From positions 1 to 64,000 of the forward strand of contig NZ_JABRVQ010000021.1 of NCBI RefSeq assembly GCF_013248965.1: DNA of 64,000 nucleotides. Direction: 5' to 3'. This DNA comes from Psychrobacter okhotskensis (GTDB taxonomy: Bacteria > Pseudomonadota > Gammaproteobacteria > Pseudomonadales > Moraxellaceae). Positions 1 through 9,200 of this stretch are shown one piece after another. A model generated the notes under the pieces. That model did not search any database. It worked only from the letters and a program-made list of their open reading frames with translations, and had not been told where the DNA came from. The position numbers and the translations under genes are program-made. Every line of letters starts with the position of its first letter. The stretch's first letter is position 1.

Positions 1-485
1 TTAGGGCTTAAACGAGGTTCACTTAAACTTTTAGCATAAGTCCAACCTTTATCTTGTAGTTCTTTAAAGAAAGCCATCATTTTCTGATAGGCATCTTCGT
101 CTGATATACCGCTTACTTTATGGTTGAATAAAAAGCCAAGATTGACTTTCGAGAGTTTGTAATTTGCTTGTTTGTTATCGTCGTAAGCCAAGACTGACAT
201 AACACCGTCAATACTTAACTCACCATTAGGATATTTAATAATGACAGTAGGTTCTTTATATCTTGGAAAATCATAACCTTGAAAAGTAACGCCCATAGGT
301 TGAGCGTCCGCTTCTTGAAAAGCTTTATACTCAGGGTTGGCATCGTATAACTCTTTAGCAGTCATGTTTAATGAAATTTCTAAAGGTTTATCAGGCATTA
401 TAGGGGTTACCTTATCTTGGGCATTACAAGCTGTTATAAAGAAGCTTAAAAACAAAACGTAAGCAAGTTGTAGATAGTATCGCAT
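1..485 (-). CDS. Candidate T6SS immunity lipoprotein (partial)
   Basis: The reading frame opens at the ATG at 485 and runs off the left edge, so only about the first 161 residues are visible. The N-terminus is a lipoprotein signal peptide with lipobox ITAC (Cys20), so the product should be membrane-anchored and periplasmic. The rest is soluble, with no domain I recognise. It lies 12 bp after the stop of the candidate effector gene and continues the vgrG-effector transcription unit. A small periplasmic lipoprotein directly behind a VgrG-linked effector is the usual position for a cognate immunity protein, and its location would imply a periplasm-acting toxin. The lipoprotein nature is seen directly; the immunity role is inferred from position only. 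Confidence 0.6.
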   Translation of the reverse strand, partial: MRYYLQLAYVLFLSFFITACNAQDKVTPIMPDKPLEISLNMTAKELYDANPEYKAFQEADAQPMGVTFQGYDFPRYKEPTVIIKYPNGELSIDGVMSVLAYDDNKQANYKLSKVNLGFLFNHKVSGISDEDAYQKMMAFFKELQDKGWTYAKSLSEPRLSP

Positions 486-497
486 CGTGTTTTTCTT

Positions 498-1556
498 TTA
501 GTTGAATGGATAAAATTTATCAGGTTTATGATACCAGCCTGCCATCGTTTGGAGTTGGCTTAACATGTAACTCTCTTCTGTTTGCATTAACCCATGAAAT
601 TTCTCTGCTGCTTTTCTAATCCAATTCATACGGCTTTCATAACTATACAATAAAATATCTGATTCTGGTTTAGAGACATACTTGTCATATTTAGGGTCGT
701 CTTTATTTTCAGGATGACTGCCACGATAACGATACGTTGGGTACACCGTGACTTGCGGTACATTACAAGTATTTGAGAAAAATAGCTTAACCTCAGGTGC
801 TAGTCCACCTGCTAATTCCATTGCATTAATCTCACGCTTATGCCGCCATTGTTCATAAATTAAGGGTTGAAGGACTTTTCCTTGTTCATGTTGAGCGATA
901 ATGAGTACATTTTGATATTGAGCTTGAGCTCTTTGTGATTTAACTTTATCACTTGAAGGAAGTTCTTCGAACTTTCTAACTTCAGCAAACCCTGCTTGAA
1001 TATGTTCGTTGGTCTTTAAATAATTAATCTTAGGCAAAGATTTTGCTGCCCAATCGGCTTTATTTATTGCCGTTTTTATTTGTGGAACGAGGTTATTTGA
1101 ATGTCGTTTACTTATACAGTTAAAGAAAACTTTAGACCCATAACTACTATAGTAATGATGCCATCCCGCAATATCTTGGAACAGCCAAAAGTTACCTTGT
1201 CCAAACCAATCACTAGCAGTGACTGCAATACCGTGTTTAGTTACTGTAAGAGTCCAATGCTCCAAAGTGCAAGCTACCGTTTTACTAGCGAACGCACCTA
1301 AAGCCATCCAATAAAAACGACCTTTTTTACGTGGATCTCCATTCTTTTCAGTTTCTAAATAAAACCTAGCATATGTACCTGCAATACGTCGTGCTCTTAC
1401 ACTATAACTGTCCACGAAGTTGTAAGTGTTATTTGAGACCTTTTCGCTCATACGCTCTAGGCAAAACTGCTGAGAGACAGACCATAACTCTTCGCAGGTA
1501 CAAGCTTTCGGTGTACAGCTATTTATAGTTGTATTGGTTTTCGCTTTAGTAACCAT
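498..1556 (-). CDS. Candidate VgrG-linked T6SS effector, unknown family
   Basis: This is a 352-residue protein starting 9 bp after vgrG and ending 12 bp before a lipoprotein gene, so the three look co-transcribed. It has no signal peptide, as expected for T6SS cargo. There is a Cys-rich N-terminus (four Cys within residues 14-32) and one short hydrophobic stretch near residues 85-97 (FYWMALGAFASKTVA). A C-terminal half contains AQHEQGKVLQPLIYEQW and LLYSYESRMNWIRKAAEKFH. I cannot place it in a characterised toxin family, and I see no lipase GxSxG, amidase or HNH signature. The motif around HEQ could be catalytic, but that is a guess. An effector role is inferred from context; a VgrG-associated chaperone or accessory protein is the alternative. 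Confidence 0.55.
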   Translation of the reverse strand: MVTKAKTNTTINSCTPKACTCEELWSVSQQFCLERMSEKVSNNTYNFVDSYSVRARRIAGTYARFYLETEKNGDPRKKGRFYWMALGAFASKTVACTLEHWTLTVTKHGIAVTASDWFGQGNFWLFQDIAGWHHYYSSYGSKVFFNCISKRHSNNLVPQIKTAINKADWAAKSLPKINYLKTNEHIQAGFAEVRKFEELPSSDKVKSQRAQAQYQNVLIIAQHEQGKVLQPLIYEQWRHKREINAMELAGGLAPEVKLFFSNTCNVPQVTVYPTYRYRGSHPENKDDPKYDKYVSKPESDILLYSYESRMNWIRKAAEKFHGLMQTEESYMLSQLQTMAGWYHKPDKFYPFN

Positions 1557-1565
1557 GCCTTCACC

Positions 1566-4235
1566 CTATTTATTATTATTTAAAAAAGTAGACCAGACTA
1601 GTTGCATCTTCAGTTCATCTTCCTGATCTCCCGAATCTATACGAGGCGTCTTACCCTCAATATCTGATTCTGATTTTATATTTACATTTTTACCCGTTAA
1701 TAGATATTTCATATCAGGCAATGGATTACCCATTGGGTCAACCAACTGAATCTGCTCATCAAAGAACTCTTTTTCTACTAACTTATCAAAAGGTAGCCGC
1801 GATAAATAACTACTATCAATCCCCCCACCAGCCTTACTATGCTTACCAGCCTTCTCCGTAAACTGCTTTGCCGCTATCGTAATATCACCACCATCAAGCG
1901 TGATACTAGCTCCACCAGCCGTTAGCGTAATTTTATTCGTCGCTACCACTTCAACGGCTTTAGTCGAGGAGGCGATGTTTATATCCTGCTTAGCCGTGGC
2001 TTCAAGCTTGCCTGTATGTGCAGACAGAGTAATATTGTCCTTGCTATTTGTCATACTAAACTGACCATCGGCTATGATATTGAGTGATTCGCTACTGACT
2101 TGATGATGACTATCGCCACTACTAATACTCATATCTTGCTGAGTAGTGCTAATCATCTCGCCCATAGTTCTATGAATAATGGTATCGTCGCTCACATAGC
2201 TTATGTCAGCTGCGCTATCTATCAGCGCGAATGGCATTGTTTGATGGGTATTGGTTTGTTGTTCTTCTGCGATAGTCTCAAGTTGCGTCTTAATCGCGTT
2301 ATGATCTTTGACGTTATGTCCAAGACCTGTTGCCAGTTGCGTTAAACGTTCAGTTAAGTGATGACCACCAAGAGCAGTCTGGGTCAGAGTCGGTGTATGC
2401 TGCTGATAGTTATGTTGTCCAGATTGCGTATGAGTTTGCGGTTGAGTGGAAAGGACGAGGGCTTCGCCTGATTTTATATTGATTTGAGCGTTAGTAGCCG
2501 CATTGATACCTTGACGTTTGGTGGTTTCTGATGGATTGATAACCCCCATTTTTAGACTGGCAGATATCCCAGCACTGTCTACTTTTAGCTGAGAGTACGC
2601 TTTTTCTGTACGGTGATCAGTGATCCATTCCGATAAACCGTTACCCGTGTTGCGATAACCGCTTTCGACTGCTTGTTCGTTATCCGTGGCAAATAGGCTA
2701 GGGCGACTTGATGATAATAAGCTACCCGTATTAATCAGATGCTCGCTATCCCCGATAGACTGCATCAGGGTTTGGTCGTCCGCTCGATGGGTGAAGTGTG
2801 TGCCATAGTTAGCGCCAGCTTGTGCCTCAAGGCGATTGATAGGCTGAGATGGACTATCCAGTAAATAGCTGCGCGTGGGCGTCATATGATTGCGGCTATC
2901 GATATCGCTTTGCGCTTCGGTGATACCTGTCATCGGCGGTAGAGATCGCCTACTATAAAGCGATCCGACCCACGGGGTATCAGCGGTAATGAGGCTCAGC
3001 TGGGTTAAGTGAATGCCAGCTGCTAATGTTGACGCATGACGCTGTTGGTGGCGTGAGCTTTGGGTCAGCCCTGTGACATGCGCTAGACTATTGCGAGCCA
3101 GATGCACGATATGGGTAGCACGGTAGTGTTGATTGAGCGCACTGTGATCGACAAGCATAAAAGTATCAGCAACATTCAAATCCGTGGCATGGGCGAGGGC
3201 GTGATAGACGCTATATCTGCTTTGATGGCTGTGAGCGACTATGCTTGCCTCATCTATAGTTTCAGTATCGGTTACTGGTGCAAAGGCGGCTGGGCTATCT
3301 AAAGTGAGTGAATGACTACTCGTTTGATTGTTTTCTTTATCCCCATTATTGCTCGTCGCAATATCGGCTGACTGGGTTGGGTGTGCGACATTTGCTGCAT
3401 TGAAGCGCTGCATCGTTACTGAGTTTGGTTGGGTGATGACCTGCTCACTGATGGCCAAGACAGGGGCATGGACACGGTCGTGTAATATTTGTTGATAGCG
3501 TAATGCGCCAATATTTAGGCTGACGCCATCGCTATCGCTGGGATGGGCGGAGGTGATAATGAGCTTTGGCAGGCTGTGATCGTCCGTTTGCTCATGGCGC
3601 AGATAAGCCGTCAGCCCTTGACGCGCGAGGCGCTCACAAATATGTGACCAATGACTCATTTGCCACTGAGTCATACGAGCGGGTATCCAGTTCGTATCAT
3701 TTTCACCGTTGCTGCTGTCATCGACCACGTCCACATCTAGTGTGCTAAGGCGCTCTGAGACCATAGTGAGAACAGATAAATTGGTGTCTATTTGACTGTG
3801 TAGATGCTGATGCAAGCGATAGGTAATCGGCTGTGCCAGCAGACGGTAATAGCCATAACTGCCATCATGATCCAATTGACGAATGGCTGTGATATAGAGA
3901 TGACGATAGGTCAATCCGCTCGGCGTATCAAAGCTCAAGGTTAATGCACTACCGATTAAAGCCGTCAACGGTGTGAAAGGGGGATGATGGCGCTCATGGA
4001 TATAGACGTGTAATAGATAGGTATCAATACCGTGCTGCTCTTGCTGGTGACAGCCGTTCGGGTTCAGCTGAGCGATGATGTGTGCTTCCTCATGAGCATG
4101 AGTCAGTTTCTGAAGCCACGCTCGGTGAGCCGCCATATCTTGTCGAGCACTGGCGTAAGGGGCTTGGCTATTGCTTTCAATCGCATACAGCCTATCAGGG
4201 TGCATCGGAAGCACGGTGTTGGTCAAGCGTAACAT
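1566..4235 (-). CDS. vgrG: T6SS spike protein VgrG, divergent
   Basis: The protein has 889 residues. Residues about 70-390 match the gp27-like base (a YRLLAQPITYRL segment and a late TFMLVDHSALNQHYRATHI segment). A gp5-like OB-fold is only weakly recognisable at about 416-510: the usual WAG..G..F.PR.G.EV....GDPD.P signature is reduced to QAGANYGTHFTHRADDQTL followed by SIGDSEHLINTGSL. Residues 690-800 form the beta-helical needle (DUF2345-like) with repeated polar and hydrophobic alternation. The C-terminal 90 residues, after AGKHSKAGGG, are an extension that may dock cargo; the segment QIQLVDPMGNPLPDMKYLL is typical of such tails. It trimerises to tip the Hcp tube and is followed directly by the candidate effector and immunity genes. 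The family call is firm; OB-fold divergence is noted as a finding. Confidence 0.9.
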   Translation of the reverse strand: MLRLTNTVLPMHPDRLYAIESNSQAPYASARQDMAAHRAWLQKLTHAHEEAHIIAQLNPNGCHQQEQHGIDTYLLHVYIHERHHPPFTPLTALIGSALTLSFDTPSGLTYRHLYITAIRQLDHDGSYGYYRLLAQPITYRLHQHLHSQIDTNLSVLTMVSERLSTLDVDVVDDSSNGENDTNWIPARMTQWQMSHWSHICERLARQGLTAYLRHEQTDDHSLPKLIITSAHPSDSDGVSLNIGALRYQQILHDRVHAPVLAISEQVITQPNSVTMQRFNAANVAHPTQSADIATSNNGDKENNQTSSHSLTLDSPAAFAPVTDTETIDEASIVAHSHQSRYSVYHALAHATDLNVADTFMLVDHSALNQHYRATHIVHLARNSLAHVTGLTQSSRHQQRHASTLAAGIHLTQLSLITADTPWVGSLYSRRSLPPMTGITEAQSDIDSRNHMTPTRSYLLDSPSQPINRLEAQAGANYGTHFTHRADDQTLMQSIGDSEHLINTGSLLSSSRPSLFATDNEQAVESGYRNTGNGLSEWITDHRTEKAYSQLKVDSAGISASLKMGVINPSETTKRQGINAATNAQINIKSGEALVLSTQPQTHTQSGQHNYQQHTPTLTQTALGGHHLTERLTQLATGLGHNVKDHNAIKTQLETIAEEQQTNTHQTMPFALIDSAADISYVSDDTIIHRTMGEMISTTQQDMSISSGDSHHQVSSESLNIIADGQFSMTNSKDNITLSAHTGKLEATAKQDINIASSTKAVEVVATNKITLTAGGASITLDGGDITIAAKQFTEKAGKHSKAGGGIDSSYLSRLPFDKLVEKEFFDEQIQLVDPMGNPLPDMKYLLTGKNVNIKSESDIEGKTPRIDSGDQEDELKMQLVWSTFLNNNK

Positions 4236-4313
4236 AGGGGTAGTCCCTCTTGTGTCAGAGACGGCATCATAAGCATTAGTGCTTAGCTGCCATAATCAAC
4301 GTATATAGCAGCG

Positions 4314-5147
4314 TTATTCACCAAGGTTGAATTCGATCCGGCGGTTACGAGTGCGTCCTTCTTCATTGTCATTACTCGCGATAGGATCAGCGTCACCTTT
4401 ACCAGCGGTACTTAGACGGGCCGCATCAATGTTACGACCGATGAGGTATTGCTTAACTGCTTCGGCACGCTTGTTAGATAAGACCAGATTGGCACTTGGG
4501 TTGCCCACATTATCAGTATGTCCAATGATGGTCACTGGTTTATCGCCAACTCGCTGCAGGACGCCTGCCATATCGTCTAGAATACCCAGTCCCATTGAGG
4601 TCAACTTCGCGCTGCCGGATTCAAACTCGACAATACGGTTGCCCAAGGTGTCATCGATAAGTCGCTGCTCACCTTCTACGACGACCAATTGATTTTCTAA
4701 TTGGTAAAGATCGGTGAGGCGCGTGTGTATCCGGTTTTGGATGGCTTGCTTTTGCTCAATGCTGCTCACCTTGCCATGCAAGCTAATGGTAGTCCCATGA
4801 ATATCAATACGACCCTGACGGATATTGGAGATATCACTATCGATAATAGCGGTCGCTACCTGTTGCCAGTTGGTCGGTATGCTAATGTTAGAACGCACTT
4901 CGATCTCATCTCTGACGGGCTTGTTAGGGTATTGCGCCTTTAGCTTTTCAAGGAGTTGCTGCTTATCCGAGCTGGTAGCCACGACACCTTTAATGACCAC
5001 GGGCACATCTTCAGGGCTATTATTAATATGAGCATCATTATGAGCCGCAAACACCGCAGCACTCATAGACAAAGTAACAGCTGCGAATAATAGGCTTTTT
5101 TTACGATGTGTTAATTTAGGTATTGTGGTTGAGACTTGGGCTAGCAT
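4314..5147 (-). CDS. BON plus OmpA-domain envelope protein (TagN-like)
   Basis: I chose the ATG at 5147 because an AAAAAGG Shine-Dalgarno lies about 6 bases upstream, giving 277 residues; an upstream in-frame start at 5201 lacks one. The product has a signal peptide (AAVTLSMSAAVFA) and a BON-like region at about residues 85-155. The C-terminal OmpA peptidoglycan-binding domain has the motifs IGHTDNVGNPSANLVLSNKRA and GRTRNRRIEF. In Acinetobacter T6SS loci, OmpA-type proteins (TagN, TagL) anchor the membrane complex to peptidoglycan, and the location between vgrG and tagF supports that role here. Transcription is probably continuous with tagF, 65 bp upstream. The domain calls are secure; the TagN name is by analogy. 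Confidence 0.85.
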   Translation of the reverse strand: MLAQVSTTIPKLTHRKKSLLFAAVTLSMSAAVFAAHNDAHINNSPEDVPVVIKGVVATSSDKQQLLEKLKAQYPNKPVRDEIEVRSNISIPTNWQQVATAIIDSDISNIRQGRIDIHGTTISLHGKVSSIEQKQAIQNRIHTRLTDLYQLENQLVVVEGEQRLIDDTLGNRIVEFESGSAKLTSMGLGILDDMAGVLQRVGDKPVTIIGHTDNVGNPSANLVLSNKRAEAVKQYLIGRNIDAARLSTAGKGDADPIASNDNEEGRTRNRRIEFNLGE

Positions 5148-5212
5148 AAAAATACCTTTTTTAATCTTACTGTTATTGAGAGCATGCTTGTTAACGACCA
5201 ATTATCGAATAG

Positions 5213-6202
5213 CTACTGTGCCAAGAAGGTTTTTTTAAACAGTTGTCTAGTATCGTACAGATAAAGGTCATCTTGCAACAATATTTTGTTAAACCGAGTT
5301 AAGCCGATATCTTCATCGATATAGCTTTGTGTCCAGTCACTATGAGCAATGATTACCCAATCATCGGGATGACTGTCCTCACTACTTGCCAGCTGGCTAA
5401 GCATGCGACCGTCCGGCTTGGTAAAGCTCAGTAGTAGGCGGTAGCAGCTCGAAACTCGGTACAGATACGTATTCAGATAGAGCTGGTGTGGCTGATAAAA
5501 ACCGCTAATAAGATCATGCCAAAAAGTCGCCATATGTATGGCGTTTTCTCTGTCAGAGGTCAGAGTCCAGTATATGGCTTTATTCAGACCGCTAAAGCCT
5601 TTGCTATAAGTCGGTAAGAATAACAAGCCTGTGGCTATGATTTGTTGTATCAGTTGTGATTTACTGATGTTCATCAATATCGCGATGTCGTGCAATGTGG
5701 TGGTATTGATAAAATCGTAATAGTGGGTACTGGCGTTTTTATTGACGGTAAGCTGACCGTCGTTCAGACCCGCCATAACCTCAGCGCTATCGGTTTTAGA
5801 CTTGGCCACGCTCAGGACTTCATAAGTCTCATTCCACAGCGTTAACGACTTAACGGGAAGATAGTTCATCCAGCTTTTTGGTTTATCGAGATGAAGCACA
5901 CCAAAACCGATAAGCGGATAGTTTCTATGGCTACTGTCATGGCTAGGAAGCAGGACGCCAGTAATAATCTCGTTAGATACCGTATCTACGTGACTAAAGT
6001 TCAAAAAAGCAATGTTGTTCGTCGGTGGGCTGTCTATCAACGAGTCACTCGCGTCACTGAATAAGTTTTCTGATATCGCCAAGGCTTGACTGACCCATTG
6101 ATCAATCGCATTGGTCTCAGCGATATGAGCGCGCGCCCTGATAAAGTCTCCACGAGCTGGTAATTTGCCAAAATAAACTAGGGGTAGTGATTCAGGAGTC
6201 AT
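5213..6202 (-). CDS. tagF: T6SS accessory protein TagF
   Basis: The protein has 329 residues and opens with the family hallmark, YFGKLPARGDFIRAR at residues 10-24. This identifies a TagF domain (also called the ImpM-like domain), which elsewhere acts as a post-translational repressor of T6SS assembly. Its start codon overlaps the tssM stop by four bases (ATGA), so the two are translationally coupled. The C-terminal half is less conserved. No PppA phosphatase or PpkA kinase gene is visible nearby, so if it acts through the threonine-phosphorylation pathway its partners lie elsewhere; TagF can also act independently of that pathway. Confidence 0.9.
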   Translation of the reverse strand: MTPESLPLVYFGKLPARGDFIRARAHIAETNAIDQWVSQALAISENLFSDASDSLIDSPPTNNIAFLNFSHVDTVSNEIITGVLLPSHDSSHRNYPLIGFGVLHLDKPKSWMNYLPVKSLTLWNETYEVLSVAKSKTDSAEVMAGLNDGQLTVNKNASTHYYDFINTTTLHDIAILMNISKSQLIQQIIATGLLFLPTYSKGFSGLNKAIYWTLTSDRENAIHMATFWHDLISGFYQPHQLYLNTYLYRVSSCYRLLLSFTKPDGRMLSQLASSEDSHPDDWVIIAHSDWTQSYIDEDIGLTRFNKILLQDDLYLYDTRQLFKKTFLAQ

Positions 6203-9200
6203 GGCGTTGGCTCCCGCGGTTCAGAGGTAGCCGTAGTTGGAGACGAGGCAGTTTGTGCGCCATTGCCACTATTGTCCTCGGTGTTCTGAACGTTACTCGT
6301 GATAGCACTGGTATTAGCATCTGTATTGGCGTCTGTACTAGGAGCCAAGTTCAACACGCCTGCTACTGGAGGGGCTGTGCTCGTTTGCTCAGTATTTTGA
6401 CCAGTTGATTCACGAGCATTATTGTTATTAGGGGTATTAGCCGCTGCGCTATTATCCGTAACAGGTCTTGCCGTACGTGTGACCCCAAGGGCAATCACCT
6501 CGTTAGGGAGCTTCATACCAGTAAAGGGGTTGTTAGAGCGCCCTTGACTGGCTGTGCTACTGCTACCACTGATGATTCTAAAACGTACCGGAATAGTGAT
6601 GCCATCACCTGACCATGCCATCTCAAAGATATTGTCGCCAAGCTCAGTGCGGCGGGCGCTATTAATCAGCCTTTCAACGCCAAAGCTACCAGCTTCCTCA
6701 AATATGGTGTAATCCCTGCCATCGTAGTTTTTGGCTCTGATGCTGGCTCCTGGTTGGCTACTTGGATTTGGCCATACAAACGTCGTCCATGCTTGCGTAC
6801 CCATACGATAACGCAGCTGCTGTCCATCAACGACGATCGTATATTCGGTCAAACCGCTAACCGGTAAAGGCATGATTTGGAATGTGGTTTGATTGGCAGT
6901 GGCACTGCCACCACTCGCACCTGACGTGCTTCCAGCATTGCCACCAGTATAGTTGACAAAATATCTGCCAAAATCAGCGACGAACTTAGGATTCAGACCT
7001 AAGCCTGCACCATTCCAAATTTTACTTGAGATTTGGTCGCCTCGGCGGATGATAAAAGGCGATAAGGTTTCGTTAACGAACTTGGCGACATAGCCATCTT
7101 CCCCAAAGAACTGTCCAATTTCAGCAGGGGTTGCCTCCAAGTTAGCATTGGCGGTAAATGGATATTTATTGCCCAAGTTATCCAAAAAGGGCTTGTATAC
7201 TTGTGCTTGCCAGACTTTATTAATCTCAGCCTTAGTCGGGGTGAGGAGCATCGTAAATGAGCGAGTTAGCGGCTCGCTTAGCAATGGACGTACCAGCTGT
7301 TTTATTTCAGAGTTGGCTTGGCTAAGTATTTGCTCATCTAAGATCTGCAAGGACTTGGTCATCTCTGAACCTTCAGTGCTGAGCGTTTGCGAAGCAAATA
7401 ACAAGGCATCAGGACCGATATCATCGCTACGGGCTATGTTATTGAACCGCGTTCTAATATCTCCTAAGCTTGCCAAATAGTTATCCAATAGCGATAAGTC
7501 TTGATTGTCTTCTCTTGGGGTGACTAGGTTGTGTATTGAGGAGAACTCCTGCGCTACCATGCCGGTACTGGCAGGGACGGCTGCCGCTTCATTGGTACTG
7601 TTATTACTGCCATTATTCATCGCCGCTTCTGCTTGACGAAGCTCAGCTGGGCTTTGACGCAGGATCGTTTGCTTGAACCAATTGACAAATGAGCGCCGAG
7701 AGTTGGAGCCATTCGCTGCGGGTTGGTTTGCGGCTTTATTGTCCCACTGGGTCTGACGATCTACCGTCTCAAATAGTGTTTTTAGCGGTGATTCGGTGGC
7801 GTTAGACAGCTGATTTAATAAGAGCGCATGATCGTCAAAGCCTTTACTATCACGGATATAGACCTGTGATAAAAAGCGCTTCCACTCAATGATGTACTCT
7901 TGTTTGTAGCGATTGACCAGATATTGACGGATTTGCTCAGGGCTGCCTGTCAGCGTCAAATCATCTTTGCTACTGGTCGCAAGTACCCAATCGTCGGCAA
8001 CCACTCTATTGGTAGCAGCTTTATCGATCTCATCACTCACGAACGATTCCCATGCTTGCTTGGTAAAGGTACCGGAGATCACATAACTGCCTAGCAGTAC
8101 TTCATTGGCACTGTCTTGGGTGATTTGTGCGACAGTCACCGATGGAAAGCGAGCAGAGGAGCGCATTTTAATTTCAGAATAGACACGCTCACGGGCAGGC
8201 TGGCCTTTACTGGCTTTAGACAACGTCGTACGGGTTTTATCCACCAGTCCCAAGTCATTTTGAATCAATGGAAAGGCGGGGTCGTCGACATGAGCAAGCG
8301 TAAAGCTTAAGATGCGCTCAGCCTGACGAATCATCTTGTCACGCGGCATATCAGCACGGTTGGACTCAAGCCAAGTGCGCCAAAAACGTGTCATCTGATC
8401 GCTCAAATGGCTGGTTTCTAAGTGCTCATGATTGCCCAGCATCAGATAAGCTTTCAGCGCATTATAAGCATCCTCTACGTCGGTAGGGTCAGATTGTATA
8501 TAAGCGTCGTTGCTCACGGTTTCGGATTCGACTGCTGAGGTTGCTGCCTCCTGCACTTTTAGATCTGCCGCATTCGTATTGACGTCGGTCAAAAACCTTT
8601 CAATGTTCTGTTTGGTAGGCGCTAACACGATAATGCCTACACCATTATAATATTCAGATAGCAGTTTTTTCTTGAGCTTATCTCCTTGATATAACCCAAA
8701 GCTCAGCGACAACGGACGATCCTCGTCGTAGCCTTCGAGTTGCTCTATTCGGCTTTGCAGGATAGTAAGCGACTCAAGTTGCGACTGCAAATCACCATTA
8801 GCATTTTTTTGCATCAGCGCGACTTGCTGCAAGTCAGCTTCTACGCGTTCAGTCAATTGCTTGTTATTGGCATAAGACCAAGTCCATAAACCAACTGCTG
8901 TACATAGCACCACCACAGAGGCTAGGGTGGCTAGCGCGCGATGGCTACGCTTGTTGCGGTTTTTATGTTGTTTGACCAAATGCTTGTCTTTTAAGATGAC
9001 TTTAGAAAATAAATCATGCAAGAAGTAAGGCTTGTCGGCGGCTTCTTGCTGAGCACTTAAAGGCACTGCAGGTGGTTGCAAGTCGTAATTTTGCACCATT
9101 TGTAAGGTCATTTGACTGCTGACTTGCCCTTCTTGTAAGGCACTGGTGAAGTAAAATCCGCGTAGTATGGGCTTAAACTGAAAAGGGTTGTCTTCGAATA

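Noticed and set aside
1566..4235. VgrG lacking an OB-fold completely
   Set aside because: On rereading, residues 468-505 keep the spacing of the gp5 OB-fold with changed residues, so divergence is more likely than loss.
4327..4692. 121-aa plus-strand ORF
   Set aside because: It lies wholly antisense to the OmpA-domain gene, whose protein matches a known family; no ribosome binding site.
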